Below are positions 1-8,968 of a DNA stretch of 64,000 nucleotides, piece after piece. The notes under the pieces were generated by a model. It made no database searches and was not told the DNA's origin. It worked only from the letters and a program-made list of their open reading frames with translations. How positions within the stretch are numbered: position 1 is the stretch's first letter; each line of letters starts with the position of its first letter. Source of the stretch: B30-G6 sp964633115 (GTDB lineage: Bacteria > Desulfobacterota > Desulfobacteria > Desulfobacterales > B30-G6); NCBI GenBank assembly GCA_964633115.1, contig CAZWEO010000019.1, positions 1 through 64,000 of the forward strand. The letters are read 5' to 3'. The translations under genes and the position numbers were made by a program.

Positions 1-167
1 ATTGATTTTCCCTCGCTAAGATTCATCCACGTTAGGCGACCAATAGCGTTAAATGAAAAATATTCGCCGGATGTCAATTTTAGCACCACCAACTCTCCGT
101 TAACATCACGCCAGGTAACTTCATCGGTCGATTTAAAAATATCATTTGGTGAAATTGTATGTTTCAC
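1..167 (-). CDS. PqqD-family protein, N-terminal part (runs off left edge)
   Basis: The minus strand from a GTG at 165-167 reads an open frame to the window edge. After about ten residues it contains DEVTWRDVNGELVVLKL, then a segment SGEYFSFNAIGRLTW and a final DEGKS-like turn (SEGKS). This is the usual pattern of PqqD-type peptide chaperones, which bind a leader peptide and present it to a radical SAM or other modifying enzyme. An AAGG Shine-Dalgarno sits six bases before the GTG. About 56 residues are visible and the C-terminus lies outside the window. It is divergent from the J-domain gene. The family call is from pattern recognition only; its substrate and partners are not visible. Confidence 0.7.
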   Translation of the reverse strand, partial: MKHTISPNDIFKSTDEVTWRDVNGELVVLKLTSGEYFSFNAIGRLTWMNLSEGKS

Positions 168-339
168 GATCAACCTTGTATCTATATACCATTTTGTGTC
201 ATAATGCCGCAATAAAGATCCATAAGAATACTAGAGTCCCCATAAATAGTCAACCATCAAATCGCCCGTGTAACCAGGTGTACTTGTCACTGTCAGTAGT
301 GATCTCAACGATTGCCGTGAACATTTACAATGATTGAAA

Positions 340-1344
340 ATGTACTTATCTAGGAATTATATCGACCGCCAAACGCATTACAGCATCCGTGAATCCTATC
401 AGGACGGCGACGACCTAAAAAGTCGGCATCTTTTCAATCTGGGCACCGACCCATCTAAATTTATAATTTATCCTGGCGGCAAAGGCTATTACTTTGATGA
501 CGCGGTCCAGGTCGCCCTTAAAAAGCAGGGTTTGAATCCAACCCAAGATGATCTGGATCCCATTTTTTTTGAATTCCTAGACCCTGAAATTCAACGGGTT
601 ATTCGTGGCTTTGAGCGCACAACCACAAAGCACCCATCCCACCAGAGCAGCGATAACCAAAGCCATCACCGCTTTGATATGCGTCGGGTTCACTTTCTTA
701 AATTTGGTTCCATGAATCAAAGACAGCTTCAGCAGATGCCGGTCAAATTTTTTAGGGTTCTGAAAGGGAAATCACGTGACGAACTCGAGCAGCATTTTAT
801 CATAGCGGAACGAATTATCCGGCCGCGTGAACTCATCCGCTATTTAATGACCATTTTTGACCTTCAAGCGACCATCACTGATTTGGTTGCAAAACCAAAA
901 AAGGCTGGACGGCTTCAAAGCGAAATGGACATTCTCTTCTTAGAGCGGCTCTGTGATTTGTACAATGATGAGACTTTTTGGTCCGGTATGCCCTCAAAGC
1001 AGGAAATTGAGGCATATTTACGACGTTATATGATTTTCTATTTTGATCAAGCCGGGAGCTGGACACCCTCCATACCAAGCTATTTGCATGATTTTATTAA
1101 TCGTCGCCGCACCTATCGGCCGCCTAAAACGGTGCGTCTCAACATGCAGGAAGCCAGCCGCCTATTCGACACGTCGTGGAATGAACTTAAAAAAATGGAC
1201 GTTAAAACCTTTACGCGTTTATACCGCAAGCAGGCGCTCAAACTCCATCCCGACCAGGGCGGTACCCAGAAAACATTTGTTAAGCTCTCCCAACACTATC
1301 AGAAACTGCTCAAAAAAAAACGCCGTGATTCATTCGGAGAGTAA
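340..1344 (+). CDS. J-domain (DnaJ-like) protein, C-terminal J domain
   Basis: A 334-residue soluble protein whose last ~60 residues form a J domain with the HPD motif (KLHPDQGG), the element that stimulates Hsp70/DnaK ATPase. The long N-terminal part has no zinc-finger or Gly/Phe region, so it is not a canonical DnaJ but a J-protein of unknown client. I chose the ATG at 340; an in-frame TTG at 334 is possible, and neither has a strong ribosome binding site. It ends in TAA. It stands alone between the divergent PqqD-like gene and a convergent transporter gene. Confidence 0.7.
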   Translation: MYLSRNYIDRQTHYSIRESYQDGDDLKSRHLFNLGTDPSKFIIYPGGKGYYFDDAVQVALKKQGLNPTQDDLDPIFFEFLDPEIQRVIRGFERTTTKHPSHQSSDNQSHHRFDMRRVHFLKFGSMNQRQLQQMPVKFFRVLKGKSRDELEQHFIIAERIIRPRELIRYLMTIFDLQATITDLVAKPKKAGRLQSEMDILFLERLCDLYNDETFWSGMPSKQEIEAYLRRYMIFYFDQAGSWTPSIPSYLHDFINRRRTYRPPKTVRLNMQEASRLFDTSWNELKKMDVKTFTRLYRKQALKLHPDQGGTQKTFVKLSQHYQKLLKKKRRDSFGE

Positions 1345-1394
1345 CCCAGCCACCCAACTGCAAAATTAATTTGTTCAAGAAGTTTAGGGTGCTG

Positions 1395-2879
1395 TTAGCC
1401 GCCGGCAGGAATCGTCACCGGCATCCCCATAAGCGGCCACAACACGAATACTGCAATTCCGGTAACCACCATTAGAATCAGGCTGGCTGGTATACCGTAC
1501 AGGAAAAATTCCGCGGTGGTAAATTGACCCGAATCGTAAGCAATCGCATTGGGCGCCGCCCCCACCAATAACAAGAAAGGCATGCCGGCGGTGACCAATG
1601 CTGAGAACAGAATCACCTCACCGGCCACACCTATATAGGGGGCAATCACCAAGGCAACTGGCAAAGATATGGCAATGGCGGCCACATTCATGATGACGTT
1701 TGTCATGATCATAACAAAGAAGGCGATGCTCATAACAAATATAAACCAGTTCGCTTTTTGAAACATGGCCAACCAGTTGACCGCCATCCAATTTGCTGAC
1801 CCGGTTTGCCAGAGGCAATTACCAATACTCATGGCACCGGCAAACAACAAGATAATGTTCCAAGGAATGGCTTCCAGATCGTCCAGCCCCATAATGCCAG
1901 TGACAAAAAACAGAATTGTAGATAACAGGAGAATGGCAGTTTTATCGACGGGGGCCAGGGCTGGTACAAATTGTTTGGCTGCCATAACCAGAATACAAGT
2001 TCCCACAATCACGATGGCCTTGATTTCATTGCTTTTCAAGGGTCCCAATTCAGCATTCAGCTGTCTGGCTTTTTCCCGCAATCCCGGTATGGTCGCCTTT
2101 TCCGGTTTAAAGAAAACCATAAAGAATCCCCACAGGAGAAAAGTCATGATCCAACCCACCGGGAACATATACCAGGTCACTTGGAAAAAAGTGATATCCA
2201 CATTCATGATATCTTTGTAAAAGCCCAGTGCCACCGCCCCCCTGGCAGCCCCCAGCAGGGTAACGATACTTCCGGCACCGGCCACATAGGCCATACCCAT
2301 AAAAAGTCCCTTGCCAAACTTGGTCTTATTATCACCCTCGCCATAGAGTGCGTAGATGGAAACCAGCAGCGGATATATAGTTGCTGCCACGGCAGTATGA
2401 GCCATGAGGTGGGCCAGGGCCGCAGTCACGACAAAACATCCCAGATAGATCATACTGGTTTTTTCACCCACGATTACCAGCATTTTATAAGCAAGACGGC
2501 GGGTCAACCCCGTTTTCGTAAAAACCAATCCGATCATGATGGATGCAAAAATAAACATAACCGATGGCACCATAAAATCTGTAAACGCATCTCTGGCCGG
2601 CCGGATCAAAAACAAAGCCTGCAATACCCCGATGGCCAGGCTGGTAACACCGATGGGCACCACCTCAAATACCCACCAGATGGCTGCCAGTACGAATATG
2701 GCAATAGCACCTTTGCCGGCACGCGTCAGTTCAAAATGTTTGCCCGTGGGATCAACAGCATCCGGCCAGGCCGGCGAGTAATACACCCCACAAAAAAGAG
2801 CCACACCCAGTAGCAAGAATCCCGTCTTTTTCCAGTCTATTTGTTTTGTACCTTGCTGATCCCTTGCTGCCTCACTCAC
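1395..2879 (-). CDS. SLC13/DASS-family anion:sodium symporter
   Basis: A 494-residue polytopic membrane protein with about 11-12 hydrophobic helices. Features typical of the divalent anion:Na+ symporter family are a hydrophobic start, the segment PIGVTSLAIGVLQ, and two related halves with NVIMNVAAIAIS and a late LLLVGAAPNAIAYDSGQ. Family members import dicarboxylates, sulfate or similar anions; the substrate cannot be told from sequence. GTG at 2877-2879 is preferred because GGGAGG lies eight bases upstream; a TTG two codons earlier is too close to it. A monocistronic gene, followed on its upstream side by two palindromes. Confidence 0.85.
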   Translation of the reverse strand: MSEAARDQQGTKQIDWKKTGFLLLGVALFCGVYYSPAWPDAVDPTGKHFELTRAGKGAIAIFVLAAIWWVFEVVPIGVTSLAIGVLQALFLIRPARDAFTDFMVPSVMFIFASIMIGLVFTKTGLTRRLAYKMLVIVGEKTSMIYLGCFVVTAALAHLMAHTAVAATIYPLLVSIYALYGEGDNKTKFGKGLFMGMAYVAGAGSIVTLLGAARGAVALGFYKDIMNVDITFFQVTWYMFPVGWIMTFLLWGFFMVFFKPEKATIPGLREKARQLNAELGPLKSNEIKAIVIVGTCILVMAAKQFVPALAPVDKTAILLLSTILFFVTGIMGLDDLEAIPWNIILLFAGAMSIGNCLWQTGSANWMAVNWLAMFQKANWFIFVMSIAFFVMIMTNVIMNVAAIAISLPVALVIAPYIGVAGEVILFSALVTAGMPFLLLVGAAPNAIAYDSGQFTTAEFFLYGIPASLILMVVTGIAVFVLWPLMGMPVTIPAGG

Positions 2880-2978
2880 AAACAAGCCCTCCCATACTTA
2901 CGAAATGAATGTACTGATGACAGTAATTATGATTCTCTCAATATTGCCCGGGCAACGAACCGGTAGTCCTTTTTTAAT

Positions 2979-2997
2979 GACGCGACGCAGTCGCGTC
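2979..2997. repeat. Perfect palindrome with GCA triloop
   Basis: Two eight-base arms, GACGCGAC and GTCGCGTC, flank the triloop GCA. It lies 13 bases downstream, in the CBS gene's reading direction, of the palindrome at 3000-3022. It belongs to a set of short palindromes in this window that mostly share a GCA loop. Confidence 0.7.
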
Positions 2998-2999
2998 CC

Positions 3000-3022
3000 A
3001 TAAAATCGCGCAGCGATTTTAT
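3000..3022. repeat. Perfect palindrome overlapping a stop codon
   Basis: Ten-base arms ATAAAATCGC and GCGATTTTAT flank GCA. The TAA stop of the CBS gene (3019-3021) lies inside one arm. Near-identical palindromes overlap stop codons at 6663-6685 and 7166-7188, and another lies at 27705-27729. It could act as a weak terminator or be a REP-like repeat. Confidence 0.75.
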
Positions 3023-3576
3023 TCCATGAAGCATTTTCGCATGGTGTGAAAAATGCCCGCAAATACGTCTGTCAGCCGTATTACCCCCCTGATAGTACCT
3101 TCGTTGGTAACCAACAAAGATTGATGGTATCCGATAACAAGCTGGTGAATGGCCTCATCCAAGGTCGCGGTTTCGCTAATATATTCGCCTTCAAGTGGTT
3201 TGGTCATATACTTCTTAACATTCTGCTTGCCTGCCTTACGGCAAATATCGTCAAGCGGGCTTTCAAACAAATGGTAATCCTTGATCATGGATTTCATAAA
3301 TTTTTTTGTAAATCCAAATTGTTGTGACTTCTCACGTGTTAACATTTCATGGTATTTTGGCTCCAATGCCTTGAGAGCATCCAGCTGGCTCAGTTTACCG
3401 ATGATTTCACCGGCATGATTCGATATCAGAATCGCGCGGTGACGGTAGCGGGTATGATCGAACTCTTCTTGCGCCTTTTCCAGCGCCATAATGGCCTCAA
3501 AAAGCGTGGCATCTTCGGATACGACGGCATACTCTGATAAAGGTACCATCAGATCGCTAACTTGATATTCTTTCAT
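3019..3576 (-). CDS. CBS-domain protein
   Basis: A 185-residue protein with two CBS motifs: an N-terminal one (VSDLMVPLSEYAVVSEDATLFEAI) and a C-terminal one (KYMTKPLEGEYISETATLDEAI) ending in IRGVIRLTDVF. Tandem CBS domains form a Bateman module that usually binds adenine nucleotides and senses energy state or regulates a partner. The start at 3576 has a perfect AAGGAGGT ribosome binding site seven bases upstream. No catalytic domain is attached. The next gene upstream is the PIN-PhoH ATPase on the same strand, about 100 bases away. The partner is unknown. Confidence 0.8.
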   Translation of the reverse strand: MKEYQVSDLMVPLSEYAVVSEDATLFEAIMALEKAQEEFDHTRYRHRAILISNHAGEIIGKLSQLDALKALEPKYHEMLTREKSQQFGFTKKFMKSMIKDYHLFESPLDDICRKAGKQNVKKYMTKPLEGEYISETATLDEAIHQLVIGYHQSLLVTNEGTIRGVIRLTDVFAGIFHTMRKCFME

Positions 3577-3675
3577 ACTACCTCCTTTGTAAACAATCCC
3601 CGCCTTATAAAGCTGGGACTGTTTATTTGTATTTCCTTTTGATTATGGATGCAAGTTGAGGATTTTGATGGCTAA

Positions 3676-5031
3676 CTATAAAAGCTGAATGGCCAGATCC
3701 GAGAGTTCGGAGCGTTCACCTTTCTCCAGATTAATGTGGGCATAGAGCTTCTGGCCTTTCATCTTTTCGATGAGATAGCTAAGACCGTTTGATTGGCTGT
3801 CCAGGTAGGGATGATCGATCTGATAAACATCGCCGGTAAAAATAAGCTTGGTGCCCTCACCGGCTCGCGTGATGATGGTTTTAACTTCATGGGGCGTAAG
3901 ATTCTGGGCCTCATCCACAATAAAAAACACTTTTACAATACTGCGGCCGCGAATATAGGATAAGGGTGTGACAATTATTTTTTCCTGGGATAAAAGTTCC
4001 TCTATCCCCCGATTACGGCCGTTCTTCCCTGAAAATTGATTTTGAATAACGGTTAAGTTGTCATACAAAGGTTGCATGTAGGGATCGAGCTTGGAGTTGA
4101 TATCACCGGGCAGGTAACCGATATCCTTATTGCTCAGTGGTACGATGGGCCGGGCCACAAATATTTGACGGTAATGCCGTTTGCTTTCAAGGGAGGCGGC
4201 CAGGGCCAACAGTGTTTTGCCTGTACCGGCCTTACCTGAAAGGGTTACCAGCGGGATATCTTTGTCCAGCAGGGCATTCAAAGCGAACGATTGTTCGGCG
4301 TTGCGGGGACGGATACCATAACAGTTTGTAGATTCAATGCGTTTAACACGGTCCAAAACTGCATTATAAACAGCAAGCGCCGATTTGCTGCCATTGCGCA
4401 TAATTAAAAATTCATTGGCCAACAGATCTCTATCAAAATGAAACTCACCGGCTCCAAACTCAAAGGGGCTGGTATATAACATATTTATAATGCGTTCGGG
4501 CACACCCTCGATAATGCTTTTACCACGATAGAGTTCGGAAACATCTTTGACATGATCAGTGGTATAATCCTCGGACAACAACCCCACTGACTTGGCTTTC
4601 ATACGTAAATTGACGTCCTTGGTTACCAAAACTACACGTTGGAAGGAATGCGCCATGGCCTCATGAAAGGCGGCGTTTAATATATGATGATCGGCTTTGT
4701 CTTTGGAGAAATTGGTTACCAACTTGTCGTGAAACGGCTTGCCAAGCCGAATAGAAATGTTACCGCGACCAGGACCGATGGGCACCCCGCCATTGAAGAT
4801 ATTATCGCCGGTTAAGATATCGACAGAGCGCAAAAACTCCCTGGCGTTACAGTTGAGAATATCTTTGCCTTTTTTAAACCGATCCAGCTCTTCAATGACG
4901 ACGATGGGCACAACAACATCATGCTCGTCAAAATGGTACAAGCAGGTACTATCATGCAGGATAACATTGGTATCGAGAACAAAAACTTTTCTGGACTTCG
5001 GAGATCCGGAAGAGAGAGCTGAACTGTTCAT
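3676..5031 (-). CDS. PIN-domain/PhoH-family ATPase (YlaK type)
   Basis: A 451-residue protein. An N-terminal PIN nuclease domain starts at VFVLDTNVILHD with further acidic residues (IEELDRFK), and the C-terminal PhoH P-loop ATPase has Walker A GKAGTGKT and Walker B FFIVDEAQN. This PIN-PhoH fusion is widespread; a role in RNA metabolism, as a helicase coupled to a ribonuclease, is proposed for the family. The ATG at 5031 is chosen over an in-frame TTG at 5070 because the alignment-like part begins just after it. The stop is TAG, relevant to the pyrrolysine question. It is divergent from cyuA across about 280 bases. Confidence 0.85.
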   Translation of the reverse strand: MNSSALSSGSPKSRKVFVLDTNVILHDSTCLYHFDEHDVVVPIVVIEELDRFKKGKDILNCNAREFLRSVDILTGDNIFNGGVPIGPGRGNISIRLGKPFHDKLVTNFSKDKADHHILNAAFHEAMAHSFQRVVLVTKDVNLRMKAKSVGLLSEDYTTDHVKDVSELYRGKSIIEGVPERIINMLYTSPFEFGAGEFHFDRDLLANEFLIMRNGSKSALAVYNAVLDRVKRIESTNCYGIRPRNAEQSFALNALLDKDIPLVTLSGKAGTGKTLLALAASLESKRHYRQIFVARPIVPLSNKDIGYLPGDINSKLDPYMQPLYDNLTVIQNQFSGKNGRNRGIEELLSQEKIIVTPLSYIRGRSIVKVFFIVDEAQNLTPHEVKTIITRAGEGTKLIFTGDVYQIDHPYLDSQSNGLSYLIEKMKGQKLYAHINLEKGERSELSDLAIQLL

Positions 5032-5310
5032 ACCGCAACATATAGCATACCTTATATCAGGACGCAACAATATGCAGTCGAGATAGGTTTAAAATGATAT
5101 GAGCTACAACCTGTCTCAAAATAAAGATTAGGCCTTCATGCATGGACAGGACAGATAGAGTGGGGAGCATGACACGTAATATATGAGCATTTTGAGCTGC
5201 TTTGCCATGCTGTCCAGAGGAAATAGATTATTTTGAGATAGCTTGTAGATGTTATATTTTCACTTTTCCAGCCCCTTGCATTCAAAATAGTTAGGCTATA
5301 TCTTATAAAT

Positions 5311-6666
5311 ATGAAACCAACAAATAAATCCAATCAAAACAATTCCCAGGAATTTCGGGTCAAAGACGTATTGAAGACAGAAGTTGCCCCGGCCCTGGGT
5401 TGCACTGAACCGGTGGCTATTGCCTTGGCGGCGGCGGCAGCGGCCACGCTCATCCCAGAACAAACAATCGATGCCTTGGATATTTGGGTTGACCCCAATA
5501 TCTACAAAAATGGTATCGCTGTTGCAATCCCCGGAACCCAAGGTCTAAATGGACTGGATCTTGCCGCGGCCCTGGGGGCTTTAGGCGGCGACCCGTCTTT
5601 ACGCCTGGAAGTATTGGCCACCGTTGAAGATGACACCGTCGCCAGGGCTTTAAAACTGTTGGAACAGCGAAAAGTTAGCGTTAAGCTTTTACAGGACCGA
5701 ACCAGCCTGTATGTTAAAGCTGTTATTCGGAGTGCTGACCATGCCTCAGAAGCCATTATCGAAGGACTCCACGATAATATCGTATCCCTGAAATTAGATG
5801 GCCAGCCAGTTGTCAATGCCAAACTACTTTCAGACATGGAAACCGGCGATGGCAAATCGAAGCTACTGATGGTGGAAGCCTGGCTGAAACAGTTAAGTTT
5901 GGCGGATTTGGTGGCACTCCTGGATGATCTGGATGCGGAAGATTATGCGTTTCTGGACGAGGGCATCCAGTTTAATATGCGATTGGCCGATTATGGTCTC
6001 AAACATGGCTCTGGACTCGGCATCGGCAAAACAATGGACCGACTTGTACGCCAGCGAATGATATCGCGAGACATGATTGTGACTGCCAGAATCCTTACCG
6101 CAGCCGCATCAGATGCCCGTATGGCTGGTGTCCCATTGCCGGCCATGAGTTCGGCCGGAAGCGGCAACCATGGTCTGACCGCCATTTTGCCTATTTGGGC
6201 TCTTAAAGATTATGTCGAATCGGATCATCAAGCGATTTTACAGGCTATCGCCATCAGCCATATTATTACCGCCTATGTCAAAGCACATACCGGCAGACTT
6301 TCAGCCATATGTGGCTGTTCGGTTGCTGCGGGCGCTGGCGCCACTGCAGGTGTCACGCACCTGCTTGGTGGAACATTGCAGCATATCGCCGGTGCCATTA
6401 CAAACCTCACCGAAGATCTGGCTGGCGTAATTTGCGATGGTGCCAAAGCCGGCTGTTCACTTAAACTGGCAACCGCAGCGGGGACAGCCATACAATCGGC
6501 GCTGTTTGCGCTTCAGGGGGTCCATGTGAAATCGACAGATGGGATTATAGCAGACACTGCCGAAGAAACCATGCAGAATGTCGGTCGCTTGAGTAGTCAA
6601 GGCATGATTGAGACCGATCGAACCATTTTGAAGATCATGTTGGAAAAAAATTTTCGAGTTTCATAA
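5311..6666 (+). CDS. cyuA: L-cysteine desulfidase / UPF0597 family protein
   Basis: A 451-residue protein of the UPF0597 (YhaM/CyuA) family, related to the serine dehydratase alpha chain. Cysteines expected to hold an iron-sulfur cluster and take part in catalysis are visible: C31 in ALGCTEP, C334 and C336 in ICGCS, and C375 and C382 in ICDGAKAGC. Characterised members break L-cysteine into pyruvate, ammonia and sulfide under anaerobic conditions, which fits a strict anaerobe. The start at 5311 is an ATG. The TAA stop lies inside a palindrome (6663-6685), and a CBS gene follows 38 bases later, possibly cotranscribed. Substrate specificity is inferred. Confidence 0.8.
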   Translation: MKPTNKSNQNNSQEFRVKDVLKTEVAPALGCTEPVAIALAAAAAATLIPEQTIDALDIWVDPNIYKNGIAVAIPGTQGLNGLDLAAALGALGGDPSLRLEVLATVEDDTVARALKLLEQRKVSVKLLQDRTSLYVKAVIRSADHASEAIIEGLHDNIVSLKLDGQPVVNAKLLSDMETGDGKSKLLMVEAWLKQLSLADLVALLDDLDAEDYAFLDEGIQFNMRLADYGLKHGSGLGIGKTMDRLVRQRMISRDMIVTARILTAAASDARMAGVPLPAMSSAGSGNHGLTAILPIWALKDYVESDHQAILQAIAISHIITAYVKAHTGRLSAICGCSVAAGAGATAGVTHLLGGTLQHIAGAITNLTEDLAGVICDGAKAGCSLKLATAAGTAIQSALFALQGVHVKSTDGIIADTAEETMQNVGRLSSQGMIETDRTILKIMLEKNFRVS

Positions 6667-6685
6667 AATCGTGCAACGATTTTAT
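6663..6685. repeat. Perfect palindrome overlapping the cyuA stop codon
   Basis: Ten-base arms ATAAAATCGT and ACGATTTTAT flank GCA; the cyuA TAA (6664-6666) is in the left arm. Same design as 3000-3022, with a compensating change in both arms (C/G to T/A), which keeps the pairing. Confidence 0.75.
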
Positions 6686-6704
6686 TTTGGAAAGGGAAGT
6701 TATT

Positions 6705-7169
6705 ATGGAAACAGCTAAAAATATGGTGGCAGATAAGCATCATGTAATTGTTTCGGTGCCCGTGGGCACCAAAATTATAGCCGCGCTTGAGAAAATGAAT
6801 CAAAAAAAAGTGGGCGCCATTTTAATAACCCGGGATGAAGATATCATCGGAATTTGGACGGAACGGGATCTCATGCGCAATATTGTCAAGGATGATTTCG
6901 ACCTGAATAGCGCTTTGATCGATGATTACATGACCACCCAGCTTATCACTGCCCCGCATACCGACACCGTTTTTAACCTGATGGATAAATTCCTGGGATT
7001 GCGCCTTCGGCACCTGCTAATTGAAGAAGATGGCCAGATTATTGGAATTGTTTCAGGTGGCGATGTAATGAAATGCGTCATCCATTCCAAAGATGCGGAG
7101 CTTCGGCAACTCAACTCCATGGTGAGTTGGGATTACTATGAAGATTGGAGATGGAAACCCAAAAAATAA
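6705..7169 (+). CDS. CBS-domain protein
   Basis: A 154-residue protein made almost entirely of two CBS motifs: first KMNQKKVGAILITRDEDIIG with IWTERDLMRN, then a linker DDYMTTQLITAPHTDTVFNL and LLIEEDGQIIGIVSGGDV. Such stand-alone Bateman modules usually sense nucleotides. The ATG at 6705 is chosen because AAGGGAAG lies about six bases upstream; a TTG at 6687 would contain that site. It follows cyuA closely and may be cotranscribed. The TAA stop again falls in a palindrome-like sequence (7166-7188). Confidence 0.8.
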   Translation: METAKNMVADKHHVIVSVPVGTKIIAALEKMNQKKVGAILITRDEDIIGIWTERDLMRNIVKDDFDLNSALIDDYMTTQLITAPHTDTVFNLMDKFLGLRLRHLLIEEDGQIIGIVSGGDVMKCVIHSKDAELRQLNSMVSWDYYEDWRWKPKK

Positions 7170-7188
7170 AACCGCTACGCGATTTTAT
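7166..7188. repeat. Imperfect palindrome overlapping a stop codon
   Basis: Arms ATAAAACCGC and GCGATTTTAT around TAC, with one mismatch. It contains the TAA stop of the CBS gene at 7167-7169 and resembles the palindromes at 3000-3022 and 6663-6685. Confidence 0.55.
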
Positions 7189-7362
7189 TTTATATAATTT
7201 CATGAAATGGAATGTTTTGAAGTGGTTTCAAGAACATCAGATCACGCCCAAGAACAAGGCATGAGCCGACGAAAAAGCACAGCATACATGTTAGTATGTG
7301 AGCATTTGGAGGAGGATCATAACGCCGTTATTGGGTGTTAGATGATGTTATAGAAGCCGCTT

Positions 7363-7788
7363 CTAGGGATCGAGCGGCCTGGGCGGACTCACCAACGCTT
7401 CCCCATCCAGTACCACCACGTCATCTTGATTACGGCAAGTCGTCTTCAATTGTACCCTCTTTTTCTCCATTTTTTCGACCACTTCCACGCGGGCTTGAAT
7501 GGTATCCCCCATGTAGACCGGAGCCAAAAATGTGAGTGTCTGCTGCATATATATGGAGCCGGGACCTGGCAACTGTGTTCCAATCACCGCTGATATCAGA
7601 CCCGCAGAAAGCATCCCATGCGCAATACGCGTTTTGAAATAGGTTTGGCTAGCAAATGCTTCATTGATATGGGCGGGGTTGAAATCACCTGAAATCCCGG
7701 CATACAGGTAAATATCCGCTTCTGAAAACGTCTTTGAAAACTCAGCAATGTCTCCCACCTCAATTTGATCATATGTTTTTCCAATCAT
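7363..7788 (-). CDS. MaoC-like (R)-specific enoyl-CoA hydratase
   Basis: A 141-residue single hot-dog domain. The hydratase-2 motif is complete: YAGISGDFNPAHINEAFA, with the catalytic Asp and His, followed by RIAHGMLSAGLISAVIG. Members hydrate trans-2-enoyl-CoA to (R)-3-hydroxyacyl-CoA; the natural chain length is unknown. The ATG at 7786-7788 has AAAGGAG just upstream, so a longer in-frame start at 7866 is rejected. The stop is TAG. It is convergent with the preceding CBS gene and has no obvious operon partner. Confidence 0.85.
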   Translation of the reverse strand: MIGKTYDQIEVGDIAEFSKTFSEADIYLYAGISGDFNPAHINEAFASQTYFKTRIAHGMLSAGLISAVIGTQLPGPGSIYMQQTLTFLAPVYMGDTIQARVEVVEKMEKKRVQLKTTCRNQDDVVVLDGEALVSPPRPLDP

Positions 7789-8284
7789 TTTATGTCTCCT
7801 TTTTTTCCGTTTTAGAGCAGCTGTCAAAATTCGGTTCCCAAATGAAAAAGTGCTTAAGCGGCCCACTTTTCACTCGAATTGAAATAATAATCTAACAATT
7901 CCTATAGCCAAAAGCGCATTAATTGTCAAAATCTACGCGCGCGGATGCGCAGTACCACACAAACAATCCGCCGCGATTGGATCATTTTTGAAACCACTCA
8001 CGAGGCGTTGTCCCATTTCGAGGATAAGTGTGGAGAGCACTTAGGATATTATGAATGAAGAAATCGTTGAAATCGGTAGTGATGGATTCAAATTAAAAAT
8101 TTGACATTCACTATAATTCCACCTTGACATACAGATCCCTTCAATCCTATGTTGGTGCGTTAATTAAGAAATCGTTTGAATCAGACATATCATGGCCCGA
8201 AAATCCCGGCCATTCGACTAATTCATGGATTTACACCGCGATTTTATAGAAACTCTGACTTGAAAGGATTCACAGGGATTAAAA
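7789..8284. other. Non-coding spacer upstream of the TetR gene
   Basis: About 500 bases with no convincing gene. A 17-codon open frame at 8051-8104 (starting MNEEIVEIGSDGFKLKI) is too short to call. A half-copy of the palindrome family (CGCGATTTTATAG) lies at about 8239-8251. A promoter-like pair is listed separately. Confidence 0.5.
8124..8153 (+). promoter_or_regulatory. Candidate sigma-70 promoter for the TetR gene
   Basis: TTGACA at 8124-8129 and TATGTT at 8148-8153, separated by 18 bases. Transcription would begin near 8160, leaving a leader of about 125 bases before the TetR start. Based on consensus match only. Confidence 0.4.
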
Positions 8285-8860
8285 ATGAAAAAATATGATA
8301 TCATTAGTACGGCCACACGGCTTTTTGCCACTCAAGGTTTTGATGGAACCACCACATTACAAATTGCCAGAGAGGCCAAAGTTACCGAACCATTGATCTA
8401 CTATCACTTTGAAGGTAAGGATGACCTTTTCACCCATATCATCCATGATGGCTTCGAGGCCTATTTTGCCCGCTTGGAAACCTTAAAAAAAGATACATCA
8501 AGTCAATTTGAAAAGATTGAAAATCTGTTTGACCTGCATTTCGATTTCCTCAAAGAAAGACCGGACGAAATTTATTTGGTGATTAGCGCCTGCCCGGCAA
8601 AGCTCAAGGACGCCAAACACGTCTGCACCCAAAATATCGAAAAGTTGTTCAAATGGCTCTCCACCTACCTTCGGAAGTGCATCAAGGATGGTATTGCCAG
8701 TGGTGAGTTTCAGAAGGTGCCGGTGTCCGAGACAATTAATCTCTTGATTGCATTCATCAATGGTATCATCCGGCATCGCACGTTGAAGCTAGGCACCCAA
8801 AGAGGCATGCAGAAAGCGGTCGTAGAGTTCTGCCGCCGCAGCTTGATTCAATCGTATTAG
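8285..8860 (+). CDS. TetR/AcrR-family transcriptional regulator
   Basis: A 191-residue protein. The N-terminal helix-turn-helix is typical of TetR regulators: IISTATRLFATQGFDGTTT, then IAREAKVTEPLIYYHFEGKDDLF. The C-terminal helical domain would bind a small ligand. It is transcribed toward the methyltransferase genes and ends 108 bases before the next gene, so it may regulate them or itself; this is only context. The stop is TAG. A GGGAT element lies before the ATG. The ligand is unknown. Confidence 0.85.
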   Translation: MKKYDIISTATRLFATQGFDGTTTLQIAREAKVTEPLIYYHFEGKDDLFTHIIHDGFEAYFARLETLKKDTSSQFEKIENLFDLHFDFLKERPDEIYLVISACPAKLKDAKHVCTQNIEKLFKWLSTYLRKCIKDGIASGEFQKVPVSETINLLIAFINGIIRHRTLKLGTQRGMQKAVVEFCRRSLIQSY

Positions 8861-8968
8861 ACACTACCGTTATATTTCCGCTTGTTCCGATACAACATCG
8901 TCTTATTGAGCAAGATACACATTTCGCAACCTTGTTCACCATGGGTTAGCGCATGAGATTATTAGTCA

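Noticed and set aside
146..337. Open frame of 63 codons on the plus strand
   Set aside because: It overlaps the PqqD-like reading on the other strand and has no ribosome binding site or recognisable content.
1971..2813. Long open frame of 280 codons opposite the SLC13 gene
   Set aside because: It is the shadow of a real membrane protein on the opposite strand; its composition (many His, Lys, Gln) is typical of such shadows.
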